A DNA stretch of 64,000 nt from Micromonospora sp. PLK6-60 (GCF_019890675.1 NZ_JAIOAA010000004.1:186001-250000), one strand, 5' to 3'. Shown: positions 45,480 through 59,212, numbered from the stretch's first letter. The notes: generated by a model from the sequence alone, not told the origin. Translations and numbers: made by a program.

Positions 45480-46478
45480 TCAGCGCGCGCCGGCCAGCAG
45501 CCCGTCGATCTCGGCCAGCTCCTCGGCGGTGAAGTCGAGCCGGTCCAGCGCGGCCACGTTCGTCTCCAGCTGGGCCACGCTGCTCGCCCCGATGATCAGG
45601 CTGGTCATCCGCTCGTCCCGCAGCGCCCAGGCCAGCGCCAGCTGGGCCAGCGACTGCCCGCGCCGCTCGGCGACCGCCGCCAGCGCCCGGATGGTCGCCA
45701 GCCGCTCCTCGCTCAGGTCGCTCTCGTTGAGGAACACGCTGGTGCGCACCCGCGAGTCCGCCGGGATGCCGCCCAGGTAGCGGTCGGTGAGCAGGCCCTG
45801 CGCCAACGGGCTGTACGCGATGCACCCCGCGCCGACCTCGGCGAGGGTGTCGAGCAGGCCGTCGTCCTCGGTCCAGCGGTTGAACATCGAGTACGACGGC
45901 TGGTTGATCAGCAGCGGCGTGCCCAGCTCGCGCAGGATCGCGGCGGCCCGGGCGGTCTGCTCCGAGTCGTAGTTCGAGATGCCGACGTAGAGCGCCCTGC
46001 CGGAGCGGACGATCGCGTCGAGCGCGCCCATCGTCTCCTCCAGCGGGGTGTCCGGGTCGAACCGGTGCGAGTAGAAGACGTCGACGTAGTCGAGCCCGAG
46101 GCGGCGCAGCGACTGGTCCAGCGACGAGATCAGGTACTTGCGGGAACCCCACTCGCCGTACGGGCCGGGCCACATCAGGTACCCGGCCTTGCTGGAGATC
46201 ACCAGCTCGTCCCGGTACGGGCGCAGGTCGGTGGCGAGCAGCCGACCGAAGTTCTCCTCCGCCGAGCCCGGCGGCGGGCCGTAGTTGTTGGCCAGGTCGA
46301 AGTGGGTGATCCCGAGGTCGAAGGCGCGCCGGACGATGTCCCGCTGCCGCTCGAACGGGCGGTCCGGGCCGAAGTTGTGCCACAGGCCCAGCGAGATGGC
46401 GGGCAGCCGCAGCCCGCTCCGGCCGCTGCGCCGGTAGGTCATCGATTCGTAACGGTCGTCGCTGGCGAGGTAGGTCAC
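45480..46478 (-). CDS. Aldo/keto reductase (YghZ/MgrA-like)
   Basis: A 332-residue NADPH-dependent reductase of the AKR14/Kv-beta-like group. Catalytic residues fall in FDLANNYGPP (Asp, Tyr), ISSKAGY (Lys) and FYSHRFDPDTP (His), and the cofactor-binding segment is IIGASSVAQLETNVAALDRLDF. The SAEENFGRLLATDLRPYRDELVISSKAGYLMWPGPYGEWGSRKYL-type loop is that of L-glyceraldehyde-3-phosphate reductases. ATG 46478. Substrate is not proved. It is divergent from a second aldo/keto reductase, with 55 bases between the two starts. Confidence 0.9.
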   Translation of the reverse strand: MTYLASDDRYESMTYRRSGRSGLRLPAISLGLWHNFGPDRPFERQRDIVRRAFDLGITHFDLANNYGPPPGSAEENFGRLLATDLRPYRDELVISSKAGYLMWPGPYGEWGSRKYLISSLDQSLRRLGLDYVDVFYSHRFDPDTPLEETMGALDAIVRSGRALYVGISNYDSEQTARAAAILRELGTPLLINQPSYSMFNRWTEDDGLLDTLAEVGAGCIAYSPLAQGLLTDRYLGGIPADSRVRTSVFLNESDLSEERLATIRALAAVAERRGQSLAQLALAWALRDERMTSLIIGASSVAQLETNVAALDRLDFTAEELAEIDGLLAGAR

Positions 46479-46533
46479 GAGTCAAGACCCTAATCCCCGC
46501 CGGAGCCCGGCCGGCTTGGGTAGCTTCGAGACC

Positions 46534-47502
46534 ATGCGCTTCGTCCCGATCGACACCCCCAAGCCCGTTTCCAAGATCGGCCTCGGCACCTGGCAGTTCG
46601 GTTCGAAGGAGTGGGGCTACGGGCCCGACTACGAGCACCGGGCCGCCGACATCGTCCGGCGCGCGCTCGACCTGGGGATCACCCTGTTCGACACCGCCGA
46701 GCTGTACGGCTTCGGGCGCAGCGAGCGGATCCTCGGCGCGGCCCTCGGCGACGACCGGGACAAGGTGGTGGTGGCCAGCAAGATCTTCCCCGTGCTGCCG
46801 GTCGCCCCGGTGGTGCAGCAACGGGCGGTCGCCTCCGCCGCCCGGCTCGGGGTCCGCCGCCTCGACCTCTACCAGGTGCACCAGCCCAACCCGGTGGTCG
46901 CCGACACCACCACCATGCGCGGCATGCGCGCGTTGCAGGACGTCGGCCTGGTCGACGAGGTCGGGGTGAGCAACTACAGCCTGCGCCGCTGGGAGTTCGC
47001 CGAGGCCGCCCTGGGCCGGCGGGTGCTGTCCAACCAGGTCCGCTACAGCCTGGTCGACCGCGGCCCCGAGGACGACCTGATCCCGTACGCCGAGCGCACC
47101 GGCCGGATCGTCATCGCGTACAGCCCGCTGGCGCAGGGCTTCCTCTCCGGCCGGTACGACGCGACGCACCCGCCGAGCGGGGCGGTGCGCCGGGCCAACC
47201 CGTACTTCCTGCCGGAAAACCTGGCGCGTGGCGCCGCGCTGATCGACACCGTGCGGCAGGTGGCCGACGCGCACGACGCCACCCCCAGCCAGATCGCCCT
47301 GGCGTACCTGATCCGGCACCCGAACGTGGTCGCCATCCCCGGCGCGTCCAGCGTGGAGCAGGTGGAACGCAACGCCGCCGCCGCCGAGATCGACCTCACC
47401 GACGACCAGTACGCCGCGCTTGTCGACGCCGCCGGCCGGTTCCGTCCGGTCACCGGGCTGGCGGCGGCGCCCAAGCTGATCCGTGCCCGCCTCCGGAAGT
47501 GA
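46534..47502 (+). CDS. Aldo/keto reductase
   Basis: A 322-residue reductase, paralogous in fold to the preceding one but different in sequence. It has GLGTWQFGSKEWGYGPDYE, FDTAELYGFGRSER (Asp, Tyr), VVASKIFPV (Lys), LYQVHQPNPV (His) and IPGASSVEQVERNAAAAEIDL. I choose ATG 46534; TAGCTT at 46521-46526 ends seven bases before it, so the mRNA is probably leaderless. Substrate unknown. The hemerythrin gene follows after four bases, so the two are likely cotranscribed. Confidence 0.9.
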   Translation: MRFVPIDTPKPVSKIGLGTWQFGSKEWGYGPDYEHRAADIVRRALDLGITLFDTAELYGFGRSERILGAALGDDRDKVVVASKIFPVLPVAPVVQQRAVASAARLGVRRLDLYQVHQPNPVVADTTTMRGMRALQDVGLVDEVGVSNYSLRRWEFAEAALGRRVLSNQVRYSLVDRGPEDDLIPYAERTGRIVIAYSPLAQGFLSGRYDATHPPSGAVRRANPYFLPENLARGAALIDTVRQVADAHDATPSQIALAYLIRHPNVVAIPGASSVEQVERNAAAAEIDLTDDQYAALVDAAGRFRPVTGLAAAPKLIRARLRK

Positions 47503-47506
47503 GCCG

Positions 47507-48004
47507 ATGGACGACATCACCGCGCTGATCCTCGACGACCACGCCGCCTTCCGGCGCGGCTTCGCCCGGCTCGACGACGCCCGGGACGACGCCGAGCTGC
47601 TGGCCGTGTGGGAGGCCCTCGCGCTGCACCTGGACATCCACGCCGAGGCCGAGGAGGCCATCCTCTATCCGCACCTGGTGCGGCACGGCGACGACGGCGC
47701 GGACGAGACCGCCGACGCCATCGGCGACCACAACAAGATCCGGGACGCGATCGCCGAGGCGAAGCGGCACCCGGTCGGCTCGGAACAGTGGTGGGCGGCG
47801 GTCTGGCGGGCCCGCCGGGAGAACAGCGAGCACCTGGCCGAGGAGGAGGACGAGGCGCTGCCCGACTTCCGGCGGCACGCCAGCGTGGAGCTGCGCGCCG
47901 AGCTGGGGGCCCGCTGGCTGACCTTCTACGGCGAGCACAAGTCCGGCCGCAACCTGCGCTTCGCCGACAAGGACCCGCAGGGATACGTACGCGACCACCG
48001 CTGA
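47507..48004 (+). CDS. Hemerythrin HHE-domain protein
   Basis: A 165-residue four-helix protein. The iron-ligand pattern of hemerythrin-like domains is visible: LILDDHAAFRRGF (His12), LALHLDIHAEAEEAILYPHL (His and Glu), AIGDHNKIRDAI (His) and SEHLAEEEDEALPDF (His, Glu). It would bind a di-iron centre for oxygen, nitric oxide or redox sensing. The C-terminal 35 residues (LTFYGEHKSGRNLRFADKDPQGYVRDHR) are an extension. ATG 47507 comes four bases after the reductase stop. Confidence 0.9.
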   Translation: MDDITALILDDHAAFRRGFARLDDARDDAELLAVWEALALHLDIHAEAEEAILYPHLVRHGDDGADETADAIGDHNKIRDAIAEAKRHPVGSEQWWAAVWRARRENSEHLAEEEDEALPDFRRHASVELRAELGARWLTFYGEHKSGRNLRFADKDPQGYVRDHR

Positions 48005-48060
48005 GGATCTCCCCGAGGTGGGGGAGTCGGGCCGGTGGTCGGCGGCGGCAGAATGAGGCG

Positions 48061-49386
48061 GTGACGGTCCGGAGGGTGCTGGGCCCGCTGGTGCGCGGGA
48101 GCACCTGGCGGCGGGGCGTGTTCCTGCTGCTGGGTGGGGTGCTCGCGCTGCCGTACGCGCTGCTCGCGGCGACCTTCGCGCAGATGTTCGGCAGGGCGGT
48201 GGTGCCGCTGCCGACCGCGGTCGTCCTGTCGCTGGTGGCGGCGGTGATCGCCGCCGTGCCGGTGTTCCTGGACGGCAGCCGGTCGCTGGAGATCGCCGCC
48301 GCCCGGTCGCTGCTCGAGGTGGACCTGCCGGACCGCGCGGACGGCTACCGGCTGGACCGGGAGACCCGGATCCGGGCCGCGCTCTGGATCGCCCTGCACC
48401 TGGTCAGCGGTGGCCTGGTGCTGTTCGCCGCGATCAGCGCCTTCCCGATGGCGGTGGTCTTCATCGCCCAGCAGTTCGGCCTCGACACCGGGGCCGGGCA
48501 GGCCCTCGGGCCGCTCGCCGGCCGCCACCCGGCGTGGCAGACCCTCGTCGGAGTAGTCCTGCTGGTCGGCCTCGGCTACGCGGTCGCCGGCCTGGGCGCG
48601 CTCGCCGCGTCGATGGCGCCGGTGCTGCTCGGCCCCTCGCCGGCGGAGCGCATCGCCGCGCTGGAGGCCCGCGCGGCCCGGCTGGCCGAGCGCAACCGGT
48701 TGGCCCGCGAGCTGCACGACTCGGTCGGCCACGCGCTGACCGTGGCCACGCTCCAGGCCGGCGCGGCCCGGCAACTGCTCGACGACGACCCGGAGTTCAC
48801 CCGCCGGGCGCTGACGGCGATCGAGGAGACCAGCCGGCAGGCGATGGACGACCTGGACCACGTCCTCGGCCTGCTCCGGCAGACCGAGCGGGGCGACCCG
48901 CCGGTGGCGGAGAAGGTCCCGCAGCGCACGCTCGCCCAGCTCGCCCGGCTGGTCGACGACACCCGGGCGACCGGGCTGCCGGTCCGCGCCCGGATCGGCG
49001 GCGACCTGGCCGGGCTGCCCCCGGCGGTGTCCCGCGAGGGCTACCGGATCGTCCAGGAGGGGCTGACCAACGCGGCCCGGCACGGGCGGGGGCCGGTGCG
49101 CCTGCGGGTGGGCGTTACCGCCGGGCCCACCCCGGCGGACGGTGGCGGCGCGTCCGGCGGCGGTCGTGGGTGGGACGGTGGCGGCGCGTCCGGCGACGAC
49201 CGGCGGCTGGAGATCGAGCTGGAGAACGAGCTGGCGGTCGGTGGTGGCCGGGGTGGTGGCGGGCGTGGGCTGGACGGCATGCGGGAGCGGGTGTTGTTGC
49301 TCGGCGGCCGGATGACCGCCGGGCCCGACGGTGGGCGGTGGCGGGTGCGGGTCGGCCTGCCGGTGCCCCGGGGGGAGCCGCGGTGA
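48061..49386 (+). CDS. NarL-type sensor histidine kinase
   Basis: A 441-residue membrane kinase. Four hydrophobic segments lie within residues 1-200, followed by a HisKA_3 dimerisation helix with the phosphoaccepting His219 (NRLARELHDSVGHALTVATLQ) and an HATPase domain with the N-box (EGLTNAARHG). Between N-box and G-box is an unusual Gly-rich insert (TPADGGGASGGGRGWDGG and a repeat of it). The end is GLDGMRERVLLLGGRMTAGPDGGRWRVRV. The GTG 48061 is preceded by CAGAAT six bases earlier, so the mRNA may be leaderless. It overlaps its response regulator (GTGA). Stimulus unknown. Confidence 0.92.
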   Translation: MTVRRVLGPLVRGSTWRRGVFLLLGGVLALPYALLAATFAQMFGRAVVPLPTAVVLSLVAAVIAAVPVFLDGSRSLEIAAARSLLEVDLPDRADGYRLDRETRIRAALWIALHLVSGGLVLFAAISAFPMAVVFIAQQFGLDTGAGQALGPLAGRHPAWQTLVGVVLLVGLGYAVAGLGALAASMAPVLLGPSPAERIAALEARAARLAERNRLARELHDSVGHALTVATLQAGAARQLLDDDPEFTRRALTAIEETSRQAMDDLDHVLGLLRQTERGDPPVAEKVPQRTLAQLARLVDDTRATGLPVRARIGGDLAGLPPAVSREGYRIVQEGLTNAARHGRGPVRLRVGVTAGPTPADGGGASGGGRGWDGGGASGDDRRLEIELENELAVGGGRGGGGRGLDGMRERVLLLGGRMTAGPDGGRWRVRVGLPVPRGEPR

Positions 49387-50033
49387 GCACCGACGTGCTG
49401 ATCGTCGACGACGACGCGCTGATCCGGGTCGGGCTGCGGGCGATCGTGGCCGCCCAACCCGACCTGCGGGTGGTGGGCGAGGCCGCCGACGGCGCGGAGG
49501 TGCCGCCGCTGGTGGCGAAGCTGCGGCCCCGGGTGGTGCTGATGGACGTCCGGATGCCGGCGATCGACGGCATCCAGGCCACCCGCCGGCTGCTCGCCGC
49601 CTCCGCCGACCCACCGAAGGTGCTGGTCATCACCACGTTCGCCAACGACGAGTACGTCTACGAGGCGCTGCGCGCCGGGGCGAGCGGGTTCCTGCTGAAG
49701 CGGGCCCGCCCGGACGAGGTGGTGGAGGCGATCCGGGTGGTGGCGGCCGGCGAGTCGCTGCTGTTCCCGGCGGCCATCCGGCAGCTCGTCGGGGTGTACG
49801 GCGGGCGGGGCGGGGACCGGCTGCGGTCGGCCCGGCTCACCGAGCGGGAGGCCGAGGTGCTGCGGTTGATGACCACCGGGCTGTCCAATCCGGAGATCGC
49901 CGCCGAGCTGGTGGTCGGGGTGGAGACGGTGAAGACCCACGTCGGCAACGTGCTGGCCAAGCTGGGCGTGCGCGACCGGACCCAGGCGGTCATCGCCGCG
50001 TACGAGTCGGGGTTCGTCGTCCCCACCGGCTGA
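49383..50033 (+). CDS. NarL/FixJ-type response regulator
   Basis: A 216-residue regulator. The receiver domain (1-120) carries DVLIVDDDALIRVGL, phosphoacceptor Asp55 in VVLMDVRMP, the Thr/Ser position VLVITTF and Lys in GFLLKRA. The LuxR-type HTH is LTEREAEVLRLMTTGLSNPEIAAELVVGVETVKTHVGNVLAKLGV. It is coupled to the kinase by a GTGA overlap. Targets are unknown. A hairpin at 50052 follows, so the FxSxx genes downstream probably use their own promoter. Confidence 0.95.
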   Translation: MSTDVLIVDDDALIRVGLRAIVAAQPDLRVVGEAADGAEVPPLVAKLRPRVVLMDVRMPAIDGIQATRRLLAASADPPKVLVITTFANDEYVYEALRAGASGFLLKRARPDEVVEAIRVVAAGESLLFPAAIRQLVGVYGGRGGDRLRSARLTEREAEVLRLMTTGLSNPEIAAELVVGVETVKTHVGNVLAKLGVRDRTQAVIAAYESGFVVPTG

Positions 50034-50051
50034 CCCGGTGGCCGGGGCATC

Positions 50052-50085
50052 CCGTCCGGACGCTGGATTTCGGGTGGCCGGACGG
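50052..50085 (+). terminator. Hairpin after the response regulator
   Basis: CCGTCCGG at 50052-50059 pairs exactly with CCGGACGG at 50078-50085 over an 18-base loop. No U-run follows. It sits 18 bases after the stop codon. Confidence 0.6.
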
Positions 50086-50143
50086 CCGACGACAATGTCC
50101 GCGGCAACACTGGGGCGTTGAACCGGATGACCCGCCCGATCCC

Positions 50144-50172
50144 CCGCGTGATCCGCGTGATGCCGCTAGGAT
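50144..50172 (+). promoter_or_regulatory. Candidate promoter/activator site of the fxs operon
   Basis: Two direct 9-bp repeats, CCGCGTGAT CCGCGTGAT (50144-50161), are followed by TAGGAT (50167-50172), a good -10 hexamer. Direct repeats spanning the -35 position suggest activator binding in place of a -35 box. With this promoter the message would carry about 110 bases before the chosen fxsA start at 50288. TTGAAC at 50118-50123 is too far for a direct -35. Confidence 0.4.
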
Positions 50173-50287
50173 GACCCGGTTCGTCGGCGGGTTCGGCGGT
50201 TGGGGACGGGCTCTGGTCCGGCGGCTCCCGCACAAAGTCATCGCCCATTTTCGGGCGCGAGTCCCTTTCGCGGGTGGACGGATCACT

Positions 50288-50458
50288 ATGGATAGCACCG
50301 AAGACGGCTCCCAGGGTGTCCTCGTGGACCTCAGCGACGTGAGCCTGGCCGATCTGCCGGAGCTGGACCAGTCGGCGTTCGCCTGGTCGCTGCGCCGGAT
50401 CCTGGAGGAGGTCGACCGCCCGCGCGACGCGGTCGCCGGGTGGAACTCGGCGATGTGA
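50288..50458 (+). CDS. fxsA: FxSxx-COOH precursor peptide (WNSAM end)
   Basis: A 56-residue peptide: MDSTEDGS start, the conserved helix VLVDLSDVSLADLPELDQSA, then SLRRILEEVDRP, and the C-terminus AGWNSAM. It fits the FxSxx-COOH protein family (a short peptide with a C-terminal aromatic-x-Ser-x-x), but Trp stands where the family name has Phe. Such peptides occur beside the radical SAM enzyme FxsB and are presumed modified at the C-terminal end. ATG 50288 gives the usual small size; an in-frame ATG at 50171 would give a 95-residue form with a basic N-terminus. No strong RBS is visible. Its stop overlaps the fxsB start. Confidence 0.85.
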   Translation: MDSTEDGSQGVLVDLSDVSLADLPELDQSAFAWSLRRILEEVDRPRDAVAGWNSAM

Positions 50459-51642
50459 CCGTGCCGGGCGACGGGCGCGGCGCAGCGGTGGCGGATCGGC
50501 CGGCCCCGGCGCGGCCGGTGCCCTTCTCCGAATTCATCCTCAAGGTCCACAGTCGGTGCAACCTGGCCTGTGACTACTGCTACATGTACGAGCTGGCCGA
50601 CCGCAGCGCCCGCACCGACCCGCCCCGGATGTCGCCCGAGGTGTTCGCGCGCACCTGTTGGCGGATCGGCGAGCACGTCCGTACCCACGGGCTGGACGCC
50701 GCGCGGGTGGTGCTGCACGGCGGCGAGCCGTTGCTGGTCGGCGCCCCGGCGCTGGCTCGGATGGCCGACCGGCTGCGGGCGGCGGTCCGGCCCGCCACGG
50801 CCCGGATCACGGTGCAGACCAACGGCACCCGCCTGGACGAGCCCGCGCTGTCCGCGCTGGTCGGTGCAGGGGTGCGGATCGGGGTGAGCCTGGACGGCGA
50901 CCGGACGGCCAACGACCGGCACCGCCGGTACGCCTCGGGACGCGGCAGCTTCGACCAGGTCGACGCGGCGCTGCGCCGGCTGGCCGACCGGCCGGAGGCG
51001 TACGCCGGGATCCTCTGCGTGGTCGACCTCGCCGCCGACCCGCTGGACACCTACGCGGCGCTGCTGGCGTACCGGCCGCCGGTGGTGGACTTCCTCCTGC
51101 CGCACGCCAACTGGGAGAGCCCGCCGGCCCGGCCGGACGGCGACGACACCGGCTACGGGCGGTGGCTGGCCCGCGTCTTCGACGCCTGGTACGACGCGCC
51201 GGTGCGGCGTACCCGGGTCCGGCTCTTCGAGGAACTGATCAACCTGCTGCTCGGTGGGGCCAGCCGGACCGAGTCGCTGGGGTTGAGCCCGGTGGCCGCG
51301 GTCGTGGTCAACACCGACGGCGGGTACGAGCAGGTGGACACCCTGCGGTCCAGCTATCCGGGCGCGGTCGACACCGACCTGACGGTGTTCGCGCACTCCT
51401 TCGACGAGGTGTTGCGGCACCCGGCGGTGGCCGCCCGGCAGGCCGGGGTGTCGGCGCTGGCCGCCGGCTGCCGGGCCTGCCCGGTGCACCGGGTCTGCGG
51501 GGGCGGCAACTACCCGCACCGGTACCGGGCGGGCAGCTTCACCAACCCGTCCGTCTACTGCCACGACCTGCGGCTGCTCATCGACCACGTGGCGGGCCGG
51601 CTGCGGGCCGACCTGGTGGGCCTGCGGGGGCGGGACGGGTGA
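50455..51642 (+). CDS. fxsB: FxsB-family radical SAM/SPASM enzyme
   Basis: A 395-residue radical SAM enzyme. The CxxxCxxC cluster is Cys35, Cys39 and Cys42 (RCNLACDYCYMYE), followed by VVLHGGEPLLVG and GVSLDGDR. A C-terminal SPASM-type Cys set lies in GCRACPVHRVCGGGNYPHRYR and NPSVYCHDLR. The enzyme is expected to modify the C-terminal region of the peptide encoded just upstream. GTG 50455 overlaps the fxsA stop as GTGA; an alternative GTG at 50440 would lie inside fxsA. The stop overlaps the next gene (GTGA), so all three proteins are probably made in fixed ratio. Confidence 0.92.
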   Translation: MTVPGDGRGAAVADRPAPARPVPFSEFILKVHSRCNLACDYCYMYELADRSARTDPPRMSPEVFARTCWRIGEHVRTHGLDAARVVLHGGEPLLVGAPALARMADRLRAAVRPATARITVQTNGTRLDEPALSALVGAGVRIGVSLDGDRTANDRHRRYASGRGSFDQVDAALRRLADRPEAYAGILCVVDLAADPLDTYAALLAYRPPVVDFLLPHANWESPPARPDGDDTGYGRWLARVFDAWYDAPVRRTRVRLFEELINLLLGGASRTESLGLSPVAAVVVNTDGGYEQVDTLRSSYPGAVDTDLTVFAHSFDEVLRHPAVAARQAGVSALAAGCRACPVHRVCGGGNYPHRYRAGSFTNPSVYCHDLRLLIDHVAGRLRADLVGLRGRDG

Positions 51643-53732
51643 CCGGCTACCACCGGCTGCGGCCGGCCGAGTTGGACGCGCTGGCCGCCGGCCCGGCGGA
51701 CGCGGAGATCGTCCGTACCCTGCGGGCCGGCCAGCTCAGCAAGCGGATGCTCCAGTTGCGGGCGGTGCTGGACCTGGCTGGTCCGGGGCCGGCCGGCGGG
51801 TGGTTCGCGCTGCTCGCCGCCGCGGTGCGGCACGAGCCGGCAGTGGGGCCGGCGGTGCTGGCCCTGCCGCACACCGGGGCCTGGCTGGCGGTGACCCTGC
51901 ACCGGCTGCGGCACGACACCGCCCGCGTCGCGGACGCCAGCGGTGTGGCGGGTGAAGCGGGCACCGACGGTGTGGCAGGTGACGCGGGCGCCGGCCCTGT
52001 GGCGGGTGTCAGCGGTGTGGTCGGCGCCGGCCCTGTGGCGGGTGCTGATGGCCTCGCGGGCGCCGGCGGCGGCGAACCCGGGGTGCCGTCCGGCCGGACC
52101 ACGGCGGGCCTGGACGGCGTGCCGGCCGAGCCGGTCCGGCCGGCGGGGCCCGACCTGGGCTATCTCGCCGGGCTGGCGGCCGCGGCGGCGATCCGGGCCG
52201 GCCTGGACTTCGAGCTGACCGTGCCGTCGGTGGACGGCACCGTCTTCCTGCCGTCGCTCGGCCGGGCCCGGGTGGGCGGTGCCGGGCCGGTGCCGGTGTC
52301 CCGGGCGGGCGGCCGGGTCCGGGTGGGGCCGGTCGAGGTGCCGCCCGCCGCCGCCCTCGGCGGGCTTTTCGCGGCTGCCGAGACCGGCCGTCCGCCGGCC
52401 GACGAGCCGCCGGGGGCGGGCGTCGAGGCGGAGGGCTGGTCGGGGCTGCACCGGCTGGCCAGCACCGCCGACGGCCTGACCGTGCGGCTCTGCCTCGACG
52501 ACCTCGACCCGTACCGGGACTGCCACCGGCTCTGCGCGACCGACCGGCTCGACCCGGCGGCGGTGCGGCGCTGGCAGCGGCTGCTCGACGATGCCTGGCC
52601 GATCCTGGTGCGGCACCACCGTGGGCACGCGGCGGCCCTCGCCGAGGGGCTGCGGGTGGTGGTGCCGTTGCGGTCCGACTCGGCCAGCGCCGGGGTGAAC
52701 GTCACCAGCATGGACGCCTTCGGGGCGGTGTCGATGACCCTGCCGGCGGACGGGCCGGCCCTGGCGCTGGGCCTGCTGCACGAGTTCCAGCACGCCAAGC
52801 TCGGCGCCACCATCGACGTCGAGCCGCTGTACGCCCCCGACGACCGGCGCTACTACTACGCGCCCTGGCGCGACGACCCCCGCCCGCTGGGCGCCGCCCT
52901 CCAGGGGGTGTACGCCTTCGTCGCGGTCACCGAGTTCTGGCGGACCCGGCGGACGGTGCTCGCGGACGGCGGGGCCCGGCTGGCCGAGGTGGAGTTCGCC
53001 CGGTGGCGGGACCGGGTGGCGCGGACCTGCGCGGACATCGAGTCGTCCGGCCGGCTGACCCCGGCCGGCCGCCGGTTCGTCGGCGGCGTGCGCGCCGTCA
53101 TCGACGGCTGGCGGGACGAGCCGGTGCCCGGGGCGGCGGTCGTGCTGGCCCGGGAGGCCGCCGAGGACCACTGGACGGTGTGGCGGCTGCGCAACCGCCG
53201 CCCCGACCCGGTGGCGGTGCGACGGCTGGCCCGGGCGTGGCGGGCGGGCCGGCCCTGCCCGGCGGTCACCGTCCGGGTCGAGGTACGCCCGGCCGACGGC
53301 CGGTGGTTGAGCCGCAGCCCCCGGCTGGACCTGGTCCGGCTACGGCTGGCCGACCCGGAGCGGTTCGACCGGCTGCGCGGCGGCAGCGAGCGCCTCGCTG
53401 ACGCGCTGCCCCAGGCGTCGGCGGGTGATCTGGCGCTGGCCGCCGGGGACAACCTGGCCGCCCGGGCCTGGTATCAGCGGGAGCTGGGGCGCGACCCGGA
53501 TCGGTTGGCGGCCTGGGTGGGACTGGCGCTGGCCGACCAGCGGTTGCCGCCCGCCGAGGCGGCGGTGCGCGTCGATCCGGAGCTGTGCCGGGCGGTGCTG
53601 TGCGCGGTGGCCGCGACCGGCGCGGCGGCGGACCCGCTCGCTCTGGCCCGCTGGCTGGCCCCGGTGCGCTGCGTGCCGGCGACGGACGAGCCGACGCCCG
53701 TCCCGGCGCCGCCGCACCAGCCGAACCCGGCC

Positions 53733-53822
53733 GACCCGGCGTCTCGGCCCGACCCGGCGTCTCGGCCCGACCCGGCGTCCCGGCCCGACCCGGCGTCCCG
53801 GCCCGACCTGGCGTCTCGGCCC
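53733..53822. repeat. 18-bp coding tandem repeat (DPASRP x5)
   Basis: Five 18-bp units gacccggcg(t)ctcggccc encode DPASRP repeats at residues 699-728 of the HExxH protein. Third-position T/C changes alternate between units, so there is some age. The repeat is 58 bases before the end of the convergent fxsT gene and is a hotspot for length change. Confidence 0.85.
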
Positions 53823-53880
53823 GACCCGGCGGGCGGCCCGGGCTCGGTGGGCGGTCCGGACCCGGCCGGGCCGGCGCCCG

Positions 53881-57922
<4,042 letters not shown>

Positions 57923-57936
<14 letters not shown>

Positions 57937-59212
57937 GTCGTTCCTCCGTTCCGGGCTCGTCGCCGCCCCAGGGCCCGTCCAGACGTGGTGGCGAGGTGTC
58001 CGTCGACGGGTCGGGGGGCCGGTGCACCGTCCCGCGCCGGAACACCCGGTTGCGGGCCACCTCCAGCACCTCCGGAAGCTCCTCCTCGAAGGCGCGGTGG
58101 GTGATGATGTTCGACCGGTACAGCTCGTCGTCGGAGGTCAGCTCGTCGAAGATCTCCCGGCAGGCGCGGGAGAGCGACTGCCAGTGCTCGCGGGTCTCCG
58201 GGTCGTCGCGGCTGCTGGGGATGAGCACGGCGGTGGTGGCCCCCTGGTCGCGCAGCGCCGCCGAGGCGTGCGCCACCAGGACCTCCCGGCGCTGCGGCAG
58301 GCGGGTCAGCCAGGCGTCGACGATCAGCACCAGGATCTGGTTGTACCGGGCGGCCAGCTCGGCGCTGCGGGGCAGCCGGTCCAGGTGCACCACGGTGGAG
58401 CGGTAGCTGTGGTCGGCGGCGATCTCCCGGGCGTAGTCGACGAGCGGCTCGGGCATCGGTGGGCGGTAGGGCGCCCACTGCAGCGGGTCGTCGCCGTAGC
58501 CGGTGACGTCCTGCCGCACGCCCTGCATCTCGTCGCGGTCGGAGGCGGCCACGATGAAATGGACAAGCATCGGGCTGGTGGTGCTGTCCGTCCCGCCGGT
58601 GGTCACCCGGCCGGGCGGGCCGGTGGTCGGGCCCTGGTGGAAGGCGCTGGTGACCGTCTCCAGGTCGATCGGGCGGCGGTGGTCCGGCAGTGGGTGGGCC
58701 TCCACGCTGGACACGATCTGGCTGGCCAGTTCGAACAGGAAGGTGCGGTAGTCGTCGCTGTGCCGTTGCAGCCGCATCAGCTGCCGTACGCCGAGTCGTT
58801 GGTAGAGCTCGCCGAGGCTGTCGGAGGAATATTGCAGCGGCTCGGCCACCGGGTGGATCCGGCCCGGCTGCGCGGGGATCCACATCAACGGCTTGAGCAG
58901 GGAGGTGTCCACCCGGCGCTGGTTCTCGAACCGGGCGGTGCGCTCGGCGAACAGTTGCCACTCCTGGCCGCACGCCTTGCTCTGGAAGTATCGCGGGGTC
59001 ATCAGGGCCAGAAAGGACCGGCAACTGCCGAGCGCCTCGACCAGCCGCTGCGGCCACCGCTCGCCGAGCAGGATGGTCCGGTCGACGAACCCGACCTGCT
59101 CGTCGCGGGCCAGGCCGGCGATCAGCCGTACCTCTGCGCTGAGATCTTCGTAGAACCGTTGGACGAGTGCGTCCTCGTCGCCCCTCGCATAGCTGAGGAA
59201 GAAGTACAGCAC
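57923..59212 (-). CDS. fxsC: TIR-like protein FxsC
   Basis: A 429-residue protein. The N-terminal domain (1-180) is TIR-like: LYFFLSYARGDEDALVQRFYEDL, then GFVDRTILLGERWPQRLVEALGSCRSFLALMTPRYFQSKACGQEW. A second domain (about 210-390) begins PMLVHFIVAASDRDEMQGVRQ and resembles the C-terminal part of FxsC proteins, with a YNQILVLIVDAW strand. The C-terminal tail is Pro/Asp-rich. GTG 59212 with a gcggagg RBS. It is the first gene of the minus-strand pair with fxsT. TIR domains can be NAD hydrolases or scaffolds; I cannot tell which here. Confidence 0.88.

Noticed and set aside
50171..50287. Start of fxsA at ATG 50171 giving a 95-residue protein.
   Set aside because: This ATG overlaps the likely -10 TAGGAT and the extra part is basic and unlike the acidic start of the peptide; ATG 50288 gives the usual size. 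Not fully excluded.
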